A DNA stretch of 64,000 nt from Cyanobacteria bacterium UBA3301 (lineage in GTDB: Bacteria > Cyanobacteriota > Vampirovibrionia > Gastranaerophilales > Gastranaerophilaceae): NCBI GenBank assembly GCA_002361485.1, contig DESZ01000006.1:62001-126000 (forward strand), in the 5' to 3' direction. Below the pieces are notes generated by a model. It did not search any database. It worked only from the letters and a program-made list of their open reading frames with translations, and had not been told where the DNA came from. The position numbers were made by a program, and so were the translations under genes. Below, one piece after another: positions 17,456-25,855 of the stretch; the stretch's first letter is position 1, and each line of letters starts with the position of its first letter.

Positions 17456-17489
17456 AAAGGGTCTTTACAAATATTTGTAAAGACCCTTT
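17456..17489 (+). terminator. Terminator between the two glycine-zipper genes
   Basis: A perfect 34-bp inverted repeat: AAAGGGTCTTTACAAAT pairs with ATTTGTAAAGACCCTTT, followed by CTTAATATTTT. It starts about 20 bases after the upstream stop. Confidence 0.8.
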
Positions 17490-17521
17490 CTTAATATTTT
17501 GTAATATTTCCGAAAAATAAA

Positions 17522-17560
17522 GCAATTACAAGTAATAAATATACTTTTAAATAATATAGG
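17522..17560 (+). promoter_or_regulatory. Shared ORFan promoter element (copy 2)
   Basis: GCAATT at 17522, then ACTTTTAAATAATATAGG ending at 17560. The C of CTTTT is again 22 bases after the first G. It is 38 bases from C to the ATG of the 427-aa gene. Only the first six bases of the GCAATTTTT block match. Confidence 0.45.
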
Positions 17561-17581
17561 GGATTTATAGGAGAAATTAGA

Positions 17582-18865
17582 ATGACTGTTAACGGGGTAC
17601 AAAGATCCACAGACGTACTTAATTTAACGAAATATGTAACAGGTGCGGCAATAAACCAAAACGGTGAATCTTCTGGAATAGTTGCGGGAACCGCGATATT
17701 TTCAGGATTAAAAGGCGGAGTCTGGGCATGGAAAAACAGAGGAAATTATCGTGCAGGATTACAGGCTTTAACAGATGAAATGAATGCACATAAAGCACTT
17801 ATGCAAGGGGCAGCAAAAAAAGGTTCAGGTTTTTGGAACACAGTTAAAAATTTTTGGAACGGCGGTGCTGAAATTGTAAGCAAAGGAAAACTTGAGGCTC
17901 TTGCAAAGGGTACAGATTCAGCAGCATTAGCTGCACAAAAAGTATTAGCTTCCGGTAAAAATTTTGCTGAAGGCTTAAAGGCTATAGAAGGCGGAAAAGG
18001 AATCCTTAAGACTATTGGAAAAGGTATTAAAGGTAACGCTTGGTTCGCTGGTATATCTTTTGGCATAGGAGTATTAACAGATGTAATTCCGGCATTTCAG
18101 CTGGGTTCAGATAGAGGTTTTAAACAACTTGGAAAAACTGCCGTAAAAACCGGTGCAGAAGTCGGCGGTTGGGCTGCAGGTTCTGCTCTTGGTGCAAAAG
18201 CCGGTGCTGCAATCGGAGCTTGTGTCGGCGGGCCTGTCGGTGCAGCAATCGGCGGTATTGTCGGCGTAGTCGGCGGTTTCTTAGGAAGTTTCTTATGCTC
18301 AAAAGCTGCAGATGCTATTGTCGGCCCTTCTGAAGTAGAATTAGCTCAAGAAGAGCAAGCAAGAGAGATTGCTCAGCAGGCAACGGCACAAGGGGACAGC
18401 GCAATTTCTGAAATCGCACAGGCAGCATATAATCAATTATTACAAAATGCAGCAGAAAACGGAGGTGAACTCTCTGAAGATGATTTAGCCGCTAAAAAAT
18501 CTCTTGAAAACTTGATTGGTGAAAAGATTGATATAAAAGCAGATTTGGAACAATTATCATCAACAGATGCACAACAGCAAACTGCAGCTTCTCAACCTTT
18601 AACACAAACCCAAGCTCAAACTCAAACATTAGCTCAGGCAACTTCTGCACAAGCACCATCACAACACTCCCAAAGAGTGCAAGATGATTTACCGGGAACA
18701 TCAGCTTCTTTATATGGAATGTCTATGTATAATCCGATGGCAATGCCTGCTATTCCATATACTTCATATTCCGGAGTGAATCCGTTTGCATCATCAAATC
18801 CGTTCACTTCTTATTCGGGATTTAATTACCCGACACAGAATTTAACTCGCCCTCAAGCAGTATAA
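17582..18865 (+). CDS. Glycine-zipper hydrophobic protein with Gln-rich tail
   Basis: 427 aa, no signal peptide, paralogue of the upstream 267-aa protein. A Gly/Lys-rich amphipathic region (about 60-155) leads to a hydrophobic segment and a long glycine zipper (about 195-240, repeated AGAAIGACVGGPVGAAIGG-like steps). A Glu/Gln/Ala-rich linker follows (about 245-370), then a Tyr/Ser/Pro tail with Asn-Pro-Phe motifs and a Gly-Phe-Asn, matching the tail of its neighbour. A membrane-inserting or assembling protein is likely. No enzyme motif is visible. AGGAG precedes the ATG. Confidence 0.75.
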   Translation: MTVNGVQRSTDVLNLTKYVTGAAINQNGESSGIVAGTAIFSGLKGGVWAWKNRGNYRAGLQALTDEMNAHKALMQGAAKKGSGFWNTVKNFWNGGAEIVSKGKLEALAKGTDSAALAAQKVLASGKNFAEGLKAIEGGKGILKTIGKGIKGNAWFAGISFGIGVLTDVIPAFQLGSDRGFKQLGKTAVKTGAEVGGWAAGSALGAKAGAAIGACVGGPVGAAIGGIVGVVGGFLGSFLCSKAADAIVGPSEVELAQEEQAREIAQQATAQGDSAISEIAQAAYNQLLQNAAENGGELSEDDLAAKKSLENLIGEKIDIKADLEQLSSTDAQQQTAASQPLTQTQAQTQTLAQATSAQAPSQHSQRVQDDLPGTSASLYGMSMYNPMAMPAIPYTSYSGVNPFASSNPFTSYSGFNYPTQNLTRPQAV

Positions 18866-18884
18866 TAAATAAATAAATAAATAT

Positions 18885-18916
18885 AAAAGTCGGTTCTTTT
18901 ACAAGAACCGACTTTT
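18885..18916 (+). terminator. Bidirectional terminator after the second glycine-zipper gene
   Basis: AAAAGTCGGTTCTT pairs with AAGAACCGACTTTT around a TTAC loop. T-runs lie on both strands. It serves the plus-strand gene and possibly the small minus-strand gene at 18931. Confidence 0.85.
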
Positions 18917-18930
18917 ATATTTCCTGTATT

Positions 18931-19104
18931 TTAAATACCGCATGCATTGAAATCTCTTTCGGAAATTGTTGATGAACATTCTAATATTTGAGTTAAAAAG
19001 TTCTCAATCAATTTTTCCATCCCTTTTATTTCAGATTTCAAATTTCTATAACTTTCTTCCTTAGATTCTCGCAATGCTTTTTCATAAACTTCATCTTTGT
19101 ACAT
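18931..19104 (-). CDS. Small 57-aa helical protein, unknown function
   Basis: ATG at 19104 with AGAGGAG nine bases upstream. The 57-residue product is highly charged and helical (MYKDEVYEKALRESKEE at the start), with Cys residues only near the end (LECSS and NACGI). It is followed by a terminator hairpin shared with the opposite strand. No family is recognised. The strong ribosome site and independent placement support a real gene. Confidence 0.55.
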   Translation of the reverse strand: MYKDEVYEKALRESKEESYRNLKSEIKGMEKLIENFLTQILECSSTISERDFNACGI

Positions 19105-19257
19105 AAATTATTGCTCCTCTTAATCTTTTACATCTACTTATTCGACAATTTTTATAAAAAACTTTAATATCTTTAATTTTTTGTTACAAAATTTCATTTT
19201 TTATAGAGCTTTAAAATATTTTAAAGTAAAATAGTAGAATATTGTTAGAGGAAGACT

Positions 19258-20094
19258 ATGTTACGGGATTACGAATTGACAAATTATGATTTTTACTCAA
19301 GCCGTCGTGATATGGAAATAATATCAACGATTGTTGATGCATTGAATAAAATTTTGGAAGAAGATAAAAAAGAAGAACAGCCGCTATTTTTGCGTATTTC
19401 TGATAATTTAATAATGGATATTGCAAGGAAAGTTGTTCAAGATAAGAAAAAGACCTTTCTAATCGGTATAACAGGAGAAAGCGCTTCCGGAAAAACGGTT
19501 TTTGTAGATAATACGATAAAAGCTTGTGTCAAGGATAAAACAGAAGGTATATATACAGTAATAAGATGTGATGATTATTATAAAGACACCTCTCAAGAAT
19601 TAAAAGATGCAGGAAGTTATGAGGAATTATTTAAAACTGGCTTTAGTTTTGATACTCCGGATGCAATCAATTTAGATTTAATGAAACAGCATTTGGTCGC
19701 ATTAAAAGAAGGCTTAACAATAAAATCTCCTCGCTATGATTTTGTTACCTGTGAATCACATCCTGAAGGAGATGAAAAAACGCCTGCAAAAGTAATTTTA
19801 ACTGAAGGCTTGTATGTTTTAAACGAAGGCATTAGGGATATAATGGATGTAAAAGTCTATGTATTTACTCCGTTGGAAGTCATAAAGGAACGTTGGTATA
19901 AGCGTGCAAAAGAACGCGGCAAAGAAGGTGCAGCAGCTGATATGCAGTTTGCAGATGTTAATAAAACTGCTCAGCAATATATCAGACCAACTTATCAAAT
20001 AGCAGATGCCGTAATAAACGGACTTGTAAGCCAGCAATATATCCAAGATATTACTGACAGAATATTTAAGACATTGAGAGATATTGAATATTAA
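19258..20094 (+). CDS. Uridine kinase / phosphoribulokinase family protein
   Basis: P-loop kinase of the Udk/PRK family, 278 aa. Walker A is GESASGKT (73-80), preceded by a beta-strand FLIGIT. CDDYYKDT (near 104-111) and PRYDF (near 160) are the substrate-binding segments seen in uridine kinases, and LTEGLYVLNE is the Walker B-like strand. Uridine kinases are usually 205-215 aa; here about 60 extra residues precede the P-loop, so phosphorylation of uridine/cytidine is likely but another hydroxylated substrate is possible. An 18-bp AT-only-core palindrome (CTTTAAAATATTTTAAAG, 19209-19226) lies upstream. It ends at a shared terminator. Confidence 0.75.
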   Translation: MLRDYELTNYDFYSSRRDMEIISTIVDALNKILEEDKKEEQPLFLRISDNLIMDIARKVVQDKKKTFLIGITGESASGKTVFVDNTIKACVKDKTEGIYTVIRCDDYYKDTSQELKDAGSYEELFKTGFSFDTPDAINLDLMKQHLVALKEGLTIKSPRYDFVTCESHPEGDEKTPAKVILTEGLYVLNEGIRDIMDVKVYVFTPLEVIKERWYKRAKERGKEGAAADMQFADVNKTAQQYIRPTYQIADAVINGLVSQQYIQDITDRIFKTLRDIEY

Positions 20095-20129
20095 AAAAGC
20101 GGAGTGCAATTATGCACTCCGCTTTTTCT
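20093..20129. terminator. Bidirectional terminator between udk-like gene and small secreted-protein gene
   Basis: AAAAAAGCGGAGTGCA pairs with TGCACTCCGCTTTTT around ATTA. T-runs on both strands serve the two convergent genes; the stem overlaps the stop codons of both. Confidence 0.9.
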
Positions 20130-20421
20130 AAAATGCTCTTTGGCAATTAGGACAATTGTCCCTATAAATTGGCTCTACAGGAGCTGCGCATCCGCATGGT
20201 TCTCCTCGAATAATCTTTACGCCATGCAGTTTCTCACACTTCGTTAATTTTGGTCTGTGACAACGTTCTACCTTACATCCGCACATACTGTCTCCGCCAA
20301 AGCCCCTTCCAAAATTAGTGAACGGATTTAAGCTGCCTAATCCGTCATAAGACCATGCAAATGCGCCTTGAGGGATTGCTAAAAATGCAAATAATGCTGC
20401 TATCGATAATATCTTTTTCAT
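20128..20421 (-). CDS. Small secreted cysteine-rich protein
   Basis: 97 aa with a clear signal peptide (MKKILSIAALFAFLAIPQGAFA, cleavage after Ala22 likely). The mature part of about 75 residues has eight cysteines in CxC, single-Cys, CxC and CxxC arrangements (MCGC, ERC, TKC, PCGC, CPNC), spaced among basic residues. This suggests disulfide bonds or metal binding in the periplasm or outside. AAGGAGG precedes the ATG. No family is recognised. Confidence 0.7.
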   Translation of the reverse strand: MKKILSIAALFAFLAIPQGAFAWSYDGLGSLNPFTNFGRGFGGDSMCGCKVERCHRPKLTKCEKLHGVKIIRGEPCGCAAPVEPIYRDNCPNCQRAF

Positions 20422-20545
20422 ATTAACCTCCTTTTCATTAGTTCACTGGCTGACAATTTTATTTTATAAATTATAAAAAAGAGTTACATTAGTAAAATGG
20501 CGGAATGTTTCTTGGACAAACTATTTAAATAATTCGGACACAATA

Positions 20546-20585
20546 AAAAAGAGGCTCTGATAATTTTACCAGAACCTCTCTTTTT
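20546..20585 (-). terminator. Terminator after the SLH-domain gene
   Basis: AAAAAAGAGGCTCTG and CAGAACCTCTCTTTTT form an imperfect stem with a T-run on the minus strand, 17 bases after the stop of the SLH gene. Confidence 0.75.
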
Positions 20586-20601
20586 ATTTGTTGTTTAAAG
20601 A

Positions 20602-21876
20602 CTATTTAGAAACGCTAGCGTCATCTAATAAGATAACTTTGATTTCTTCGCCTTCGTGTGCTACATAGTTCAAACCAGGAGTTACTAAACCAGTGATTAA
20701 ACCAACACCTGCACCAACCGGAGTACCAATAGCAACACCGGTACCTACTTTGTCAGGTTTCGGAATGAATGAGAAACCAACACCTGCGCCTGTACCAACA
20801 GCTGTACCACCAACTGTGTACAATGCAACTTTACCAGCTGTCATCCAAGGACCTTCTTTCAAAGCATAATCTTTGTAGAATGGTTTTGCGTTCATATCAA
20901 CAGTTTTTCCTGAAGGAAGAACTACTTTTGTGATTTGAGTATAAACTCTTGCGTTTTTGTTGAACCATTGTGGATCTTGAATATCCAAAACTGTTCCGTA
21001 GAAAGTAGAACCTGCAGGGAATACTACAGTACCTTCTTCTGTAACAATATCTTCTGGGTTAGTGAATGTAACTGTATCACCGGCAGAAGCTAATTTAGAT
21101 TTGAATTTGTCAGTATATTCAATTTCTAATACGTTACCTTCTTTAACGATATTTCTTAAGTTAGTAACTGTAACTTCGTTGCAAGGAGCTTTCTTAGTTA
21201 CGTTTAAGTGTTCAGTACCTAAAACAGTTTCTGTAACACCTTTGTATTGAGCTTTAACTAAGTGTAATTTTTGGCTTAATCTGTATAATAATACAGCAGC
21301 TTCAGCTCTTGTTAATTCATCGGTAGGTCTCAATTCCAATTCATTTGGATGATTTACATAAATACCGTATGATAATGTTTTAGCATAGATTGCTTTAGCC
21401 CAATTAGGAACTTTTTCAGCATCTGTGTATCTTGATAAAACATTGTTGTTTACAGTACCGTCAATAGTGATATGGCTCATAACAGATTGAGCTTCATCTC
21501 TCAAGATAGAACCTTGAGGTCTGAATGTTCCGTCAGGATAACCATAAACTAAACCGATTTGTTGAGATCTTGCAACAGCGTCATGAGTTGCTCCAGATTT
21601 TGCAACGTCAGAGAATTTAACTGTTGTGTTGATTTTTGCTTGATCGTCACCTAAAACTTTTAATAATGCAGTAACGAAATCAACTCTTGAAATTTTAGCT
21701 TCAGGATTGAATTTACCGTTGTTTAAAAACATAACAGAATCTTTAACTACTGCTGCGATTTCTGTTTGAGCCCAGTAATCTTTGCTTACATCATTAATTC
21801 CTGCATAAGCGAAAACAGGAGATGTCGTGATGGAAAGCATACCTGCTACTAATAAGCCTGCTAATAATTTTTTCAT
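20602..21876 (-). CDS. S-layer homology (SLH) domain envelope protein
   Basis: 424 aa with a signal peptide (residues 1-23, ending SPVFA). Three SLH repeats cover about 25-200: INDVSKDYWAQTEI, then GYPDGTFRPQGSILRDEA, and RPTDELTRAEAAVLL. SLH domains bind cell-wall-linked glycans. The second half (about 215-424) is beta-rich, containing a VFPAGSTFYG segment and a Gly-rich stretch (about 350-400) that may span or pack against a membrane. Codon choice is more uniform than in neighbours, and a strong promoter and terminator frame the gene, which suggests high expression. It probably links the outer membrane or surface layer to peptidoglycan. Confidence 0.85.
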   Translation of the reverse strand: MKKLLAGLLVAGMLSITTSPVFAYAGINDVSKDYWAQTEIAAVVKDSVMFLNNGKFNPEAKISRVDFVTALLKVLGDDQAKINTTVKFSDVAKSGATHDAVARSQQIGLVYGYPDGTFRPQGSILRDEAQSVMSHITIDGTVNNNVLSRYTDAEKVPNWAKAIYAKTLSYGIYVNHPNELELRPTDELTRAEAAVLLYRLSQKLHLVKAQYKGVTETVLGTEHLNVTKKAPCNEVTVTNLRNIVKEGNVLEIEYTDKFKSKLASAGDTVTFTNPEDIVTEEGTVVFPAGSTFYGTVLDIQDPQWFNKNARVYTQITKVVLPSGKTVDMNAKPFYKDYALKEGPWMTAGKVALYTVGGTAVGTGAGVGFSFIPKPDKVGTGVAIGTPVGAGVGLITGLVTPGLNYVAHEGEEIKVILLDDASVSK

Positions 21877-21927
21877 TTTTTACTTCCTCTTTCTTTCTAC
21901 TACTATTAGTAAACCAACATCGTACTT

Positions 21928-21956
21928 ATTATAGTATAATTGTTAAAAAAAGTAAA
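21928..21956 (-). promoter_or_regulatory. Sigma-70-type promoter of the SLH gene
   Basis: On the minus strand TTTACT (21956-21951), a 17-bp spacer and a perfect TATAAT (21933-21928), with a leader of about 50 bases containing GAGGAAG before the ATG. The -35 match is partial. Confidence 0.6.
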
Positions 21957-21982
21957 TAGTCAAATCTTAAATTTGACTATTT
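21954..21982 (-). terminator. Terminator after the Lys-Pro-repeat gene
   Basis: AAATAGTCAAAT pairs with ATTTGACTATTT around a 5-base loop; on the minus strand it is followed by ACTTTTTTTAA. It abuts the promoter of the SLH gene, separating the two transcription units. Confidence 0.75.
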
Positions 21983-22027
21983 TGTATTTATAAATTATTT
22001 TGGCAGGCATTTTGCGCTATTTTTGAA

Positions 22028-22549
22028 CTATATACGGACTTTTTTCAACTTTGACGCCACTGCGGAAATCATTTTTTTAGTGTATTTTGTAGTTTTCCCC
22101 CATAAATTTTTGATACTTGCGCCAATATTTTTAATTTTTGGAAGTTTTACTTTAGGCATATTTATTTTGGGCATTTTAAGTTTTGGAAGCTTAATTTTAG
22201 GCATGCTTAAAATCTTTGGCATTTTAAACGGCAGTTTGCCTAATTTTGATAAAATACCTAAACCCAAGCCTAATGTTCCAGCACCCAGAATTGTTCCCAC
22301 CAGTACTTTTTTCCATGTCGGATTGTGAATAAAATCACCATCTTCAGGGTGTTCATAGGTGTCAATATTGGGCAAGTCTTTCAGTTTTGTACCTTTGGGA
22401 AGATAGCTGATGTTTTCCAAAGGTAAATTTTCTCTGTCAGGATGACCGACAAATCGTGCCGGTTTGTCTAACAAGAATGCCGCAGCATCAAAATCAATTA
22501 CACCGCCTGATGCTAAATTATCCAATGCCATTACCCAATTTGATTCCAT
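22028..22549 (-). CDS. Lysine-proline repeat protein with one membrane segment
   Basis: 173 aa. Residues 1-85 are soluble and acidic (with LLDKPARFVGHPDREN); a Gly-rich hydrophobic helix lies at about 90-110. From about 115 to 143 the chain repeats a five- to six-residue unit of the form Met/Leu-Pro-Lys-hydrophobic-Lys (MPKIKLPKLKMPKINMPKVK), then ends in a very basic tail. The period places lysines regularly, suggesting binding to an acidic polymer such as lipopolysaccharide or nucleic acid. No family is recognised. It has the shared ORFan promoter and its own terminator. Confidence 0.7.
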   Translation of the reverse strand: MESNWVMALDNLASGGVIDFDAAAFLLDKPARFVGHPDRENLPLENISYLPKGTKLKDLPNIDTYEHPEDGDFIHNPTWKKVLVGTILGAGTLGLGLGILSKLGKLPFKMPKILSMPKIKLPKLKMPKINMPKVKLPKIKNIGASIKNLWGKTTKYTKKMISAVASKLKKVRI

Positions 22550-22574
22550 AACAAATTTCCTTCACTATAATCTA

Positions 22575-22613
22575 CCTATATTTATATAAAGGATTTTTGT
22601 CATTAAAAATTGC
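22575..22613 (-). promoter_or_regulatory. Shared ORFan promoter element (copy 3)
   Basis: Reading the minus strand: GCAATTTTT (22613-22605), then CTTTATATAAATATAGG starting at 22591, 22 bases after the first G. It is 42 bases from that C to the ATG at 22549. Confidence 0.55.
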
Positions 22614-22623
22614 TTATATCGAT

Positions 22624-23484
22624 TTAATCGTTAAGTTTTGCAAATTTTACATTTTTATAAAAATATTGGAGTATCTGATACGCGTTATAGCCCTGCTTTG
22701 CCAAATTGTTTGCGCCGTATTGGCTCATTCCTATCCCATGGCCTTTTTTACCGTATTCTTCATCAAATGAAAATACTGAGTGAAGATAAGGAACATTCCC
22801 TCCCCAAGAGCTTGTGTTTGTCATGCCGCCTGCAGATGCGGAATAGTAGGCTGAAATTATTTTCATATCATAAGTTAAAACCAGCCCCAATGTATCTTCA
22901 ACTGCTTTGTTTGTTTTTAAAGTTTCTGAGGATGCCCCTCCGTACGCTTGATCTTCCGTGTTATCTTTTAAATCATAGCCGTATTTTGATTGTTTTCCCA
23001 AATTAGCTAAGGCATAACTTCTTGCAGCAATAGCCTGAGCTTTTAATGCCTCTGATTCCCAGGAAGAAGGCATTTCGGACGGGACAACACCTTTTAAATA
23101 TTCCTCTAAATTTATATCGTTTATTACTGTCAGCTTGCCGCCAACATTTTTTACCATTAGTTTTCCGCGATACCATCTGCCTTTTGTACTTACAAAACCG
23201 TCATTATCAGGGCGTAACACAAGCGAATCCGTATTCAGCGGAAAATATTTACCGGCACTTCTTATTGCAATGCTGCCGTTATACGGAACAAGTATGTACC
23301 CTTTCAATGCTTCTGTTGTTGCAACTGTTCTGTTTGTATGAACGCTGATCATACGTCCTGCTATGTCTGTTCCGACGCCGGCTTCATCTACTTCAGTCAA
23401 AAGTCCAATTTTTATTGCATGTGACGGATTTGTAAATGCTATATTCAGCACTAATATTGATAAAATAATTAAAATCTTTTTCAT
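22624..23484 (-). CDS. SpoIID/LytB domain protein, short form
   Basis: The frame begins at 23526, but ATG 23484 starts a clean signal peptide (MKKILIILSILVLNIAF...SHA), giving 286 aa. The SpoIID core is clear: YLKGVVPSEMP, then LKAQAIAARSYA, YGGASSET, YYSASAGGMT, and the C-terminal GHGIGMSQYGA. SpoIID is a lytic transglycosylase acting on denuded glycan strands; LytB relatives in cyanobacteria are wall-modifying proteins. Between VPYLHSV and GHGIGMSQYG only a dozen or so residues remain, fewer than in the usual family layout, so part of the catalytic domain has been shortened. No sporulation genes are near. Confidence 0.85.
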   Translation of the reverse strand: MKKILIILSILVLNIAFTNPSHAIKIGLLTEVDEAGVGTDIAGRMISVHTNRTVATTEALKGYILVPYNGSIAIRSAGKYFPLNTDSLVLRPDNDGFVSTKGRWYRGKLMVKNVGGKLTVINDINLEEYLKGVVPSEMPSSWESEALKAQAIAARSYALANLGKQSKYGYDLKDNTEDQAYGGASSETLKTNKAVEDTLGLVLTYDMKIISAYYSASAGGMTNTSSWGGNVPYLHSVFSFDEEYGKKGHGIGMSQYGANNLAKQGYNAYQILQYFYKNVKFAKLND

Positions 23485-23645
23485 AAATTCTATTTTAGCA
23501 TTTAAGAAATTTTTGTAATAAACCAAAAGAAGGATTTTTTACGGGAGATTTCGTAAATATTTGTAAAAATTTGTAAAAATCCGTGTTTAATACGCAACTT
23601 TTATGTTTACGAACATTATTCACAATAAAGCAGAAAGGAATATTT

Positions 23646-24737
23646 ATGAACGTATCATTTAACCCTGCAATTAGCACAAATTCAAAACAAAATAATATTC
23701 AATTTAAAGGTGTACGCGGAGAAGCTATTGTTCGCGATATCATAAAAGGCGCTGATGTAAAACCTGAAGCCATTATGAAAGAAATAAAAGGAACTTTTGG
23801 CGTTAAAACAGAAAATGCCAAAGATATTTTTGAAGCTTTCATTGAAAACATTCAAACGTTTTTTAAAGAAAAAAATGACTATGCAAAACGTTTAAACGAA
23901 GCTCAAGCAAAAATCAGAAAATTCCCGAACGAAAAAGATGATGCCGTTTATAAAGCAGAAAACAAAATGCGAGAATTTTATCAAAACATTATAAAAAATA
24001 AGGATTCTCAAATTTCACAAAAAGATAAGGAACTCAATGAAATAAAGCAATATGTACAAAAGTATGAGCCGATGACAAAAGTTAAATCAGTTGAAGAAGT
24101 CGGCGTAATTTTGCCCGAAAGAGCAAAAGAAATACTTAATGAAATAATTGAAAACAGAGTTAAAGCATACAAGAGTATGGAAGATTTCTTGTTTACGGGA
24201 AAAGGACAAGAAGCTGCATTAAAACAATTAGACAGAATGATGGAAATATCTAAAGCTCAAAAAGATGGCATTTTTAATATTCCCGAATTAGAGACAATGT
24301 TAAAAAATATACAGCATAATCATCGTGTTTACATATCAAGTTCAACTTTATATAACATGGAAAATATGATAACAAGCGCATTATCAGGTTCTAAAAAAGT
24401 ACAATATCTTGAAAGTAATGCAATGAAAGAACAAATTAAAAAGAACGCAATGGCTATATTGACCCCTCATGCCAATGAAAGATTCTTCAATGAATCTGTT
24501 AAATCCGTTGCAGATTCGCTTGATAAAGAATTTAAAGAAATTATTCAAAATTACAGAGGATTTGCTAAAGGAATAGAAAAGTTGAAGAAAAGACATAACA
24601 ACAATGTCGAACTGGAGTTCAAAGAAGTTCCATACAATAATGTGGCTTCAAAAGTTATTGTAAAACCCGCATCTGAGGCTCCTTATGAGCTGGAGTATTA
24701 CAGGGTTTCAAGTTTTGGTAATTCAAATTGGTCTTAA
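23646..24737 (+). CDS. Lineage-specific coiled-coil protein with NIQFKG leader
   Basis: ATG 23646 (AAGGA nine bases before) is preferred over an open in-frame extension to 23583; it gives 363 aa. The first 26 residues are a polar leader ending NNIQFKG, similar to leaders of other ORFans in the window. The rest is charged and almost all helical, with probable coiled coil at about 75-150 (FFKEKNDYAKRLNEAQAK, KDSQISQKDKEL). No signal peptide, membrane helix or catalytic motif is visible. Function unknown. Three tandem ATTTGTAAA-like units lie upstream at about 23553-23580. Confidence 0.7.
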   Translation: MNVSFNPAISTNSKQNNIQFKGVRGEAIVRDIIKGADVKPEAIMKEIKGTFGVKTENAKDIFEAFIENIQTFFKEKNDYAKRLNEAQAKIRKFPNEKDDAVYKAENKMREFYQNIIKNKDSQISQKDKELNEIKQYVQKYEPMTKVKSVEEVGVILPERAKEILNEIIENRVKAYKSMEDFLFTGKGQEAALKQLDRMMEISKAQKDGIFNIPELETMLKNIQHNHRVYISSSTLYNMENMITSALSGSKKVQYLESNAMKEQIKKNAMAILTPHANERFFNESVKSVADSLDKEFKEIIQNYRGFAKGIEKLKKRHNNNVELEFKEVPYNNVASKVIVKPASEAPYELEYYRVSSFGNSNWS

Positions 24738-24742
24738 TATAC

Positions 24743-24762
24743 AAAATATGCCGGCATATTTT
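24743..24762. repeat. Perfect 20-bp palindrome after the coiled-coil gene
   Basis: AAAATATGCC followed directly by GGCATATTTT. A second inverted repeat (ATTTTATAA ... TTATAAAAT, about 24758-24786) overlaps its end. Together they could form a terminator or an operator upstream of the exporter gene; the sequence does not decide between them. Confidence 0.5.
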
Positions 24763-24877
24763 ATAAAGTGTTTTACTTATAAAATGTGCCTTCTATTATG
24801 AATCCTACAACTAATTGATACAGATAAAAATAACTTTATGATAATATAAGATATATTATTTAAATTAAAGGATAGTT

Positions 24878-25855
24878 ATGGAAGCTGTATTAAAAGTTTT
24901 GGAATTTATTTGGAATTTACCGGAAGAACTTATTGAACCGATTGAATTTTTGCCGGATTTTTTGAAAGATGCTATGATTGATAGTATTAGCCTTATTCCG
25001 TTTTTATTTATAATTTTTGTTTTAATAGAAATAATTGAGCGCTATTATACAAAGAAAAGGCATTTATTCGTTTTTTGGATAAAAAAAGTCGGACCTTTGT
25101 TTGGGTCATTGTTGGCATCTTTGCCTCAATGCGGATTTTCGGTTATCGCAAGTACGGTTTATACAAGAAGATTATTGACCCGAGGGACTTTGGTTGCCGT
25201 ATATTTAGCAACATCCGATGAAGCTATCCCCGTTTTGATTGCAAATCCGCAAAAAGCATATATTATTTTGCCTATCATCCTTATAAAAATTATTATAGCA
25301 ATAATCGTCGGCTATATTGTAGATTGGGTTATTACATACAATGCAAAAGAGCCGGTAATTGAACATAAGCATGAAGAAATTGAAGGGTGCTGCCATCATC
25401 ATATTGTAAAAGATGCAAGAAAAAGAGATTTTTGGCTTCATCCTCTAAAACATACACTAAATATTTTCTTATTTATATTTATAATTTCTGTTGCATTGGC
25501 GTTCTTATTGTCGCGTTCGGGTTCTGAAGAAGCTTTTGCAAAATATTGTTTGATGAATTCGCCGCTGCAGCCTCTTATGGCATCTTTAGTCGGTTTAATT
25601 CCGAATTGCGCGATATCGGTTATGTTATCAATATTATTCATTAAAAATACCATAAGTTTTGGCTCTCTTGTTGCCGGATTGTGTACTTCGGGCGGTCTTG
25701 GTATTTTGGTATTATTAAGACGCAACGGCGATAAAAAAGATACTTTTATAATTTTATCAACACTTGTAATTATAGGTACGATTGTCGGACTTATCTTGCA
25801 ATATAACGTGTTAAATATAAACGGATTTTTTAATCTTTTAGGACTAAAACTCTAA
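24878..25855 (+). CDS. Putative manganese/heavy-metal exporter (ArsP_2-type 10-TM family)
   Basis: 325 aa in two similar hydrophobic halves joined by a cytoplasmic loop. The first half contains LASLPQCGFSVIAS and LATSDEAIPVLIANP (about 79-124), and the second SLVGLIPNCAISV and a matching GGLGILVLLRRN; these repeated Pro-(Gln/Asn)-Cys motifs mark the family annotated as putative manganese transporter or 10-TM heavy-metal exporter. The loop has His163, His165, Cys171-Cys172 and His173-175, a likely metal-sensing patch. It overlaps the O-antigen ligase gene tail to tail. Substrate is inferred from family annotation. Confidence 0.8.
   Translation: MEAVLKVLEFIWNLPEELIEPIEFLPDFLKDAMIDSISLIPFLFIIFVLIEIIERYYTKKRHLFVFWIKKVGPLFGSLLASLPQCGFSVIASTVYTRRLLTRGTLVAVYLATSDEAIPVLIANPQKAYIILPIILIKIIIAIIVGYIVDWVITYNAKEPVIEHKHEEIEGCCHHHIVKDARKRDFWLHPLKHTLNIFLFIFIISVALAFLLSRSGSEEAFAKYCLMNSPLQPLMASLVGLIPNCAISVMLSILFIKNTISFGSLVAGLCTSGGLGILVLLRRNGDKKDTFIILSTLVIIGTIVGLILQYNVLNINGFFNLLGLKL

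Noticed and set aside
22023..22328. A plus-strand frame of 101 codons rich in Phe/Gly/Leu
   Set aside because: It is the antisense of the Lys-Pro repeat gene, has no ribosome site, and its repeats mirror those on the other strand.
24738..24877. Manganese riboswitch before the exporter gene
   Set aside because: The leader holds only AT-rich palindromes and lacks the paired-loop motifs of the yybP-ykoY class.
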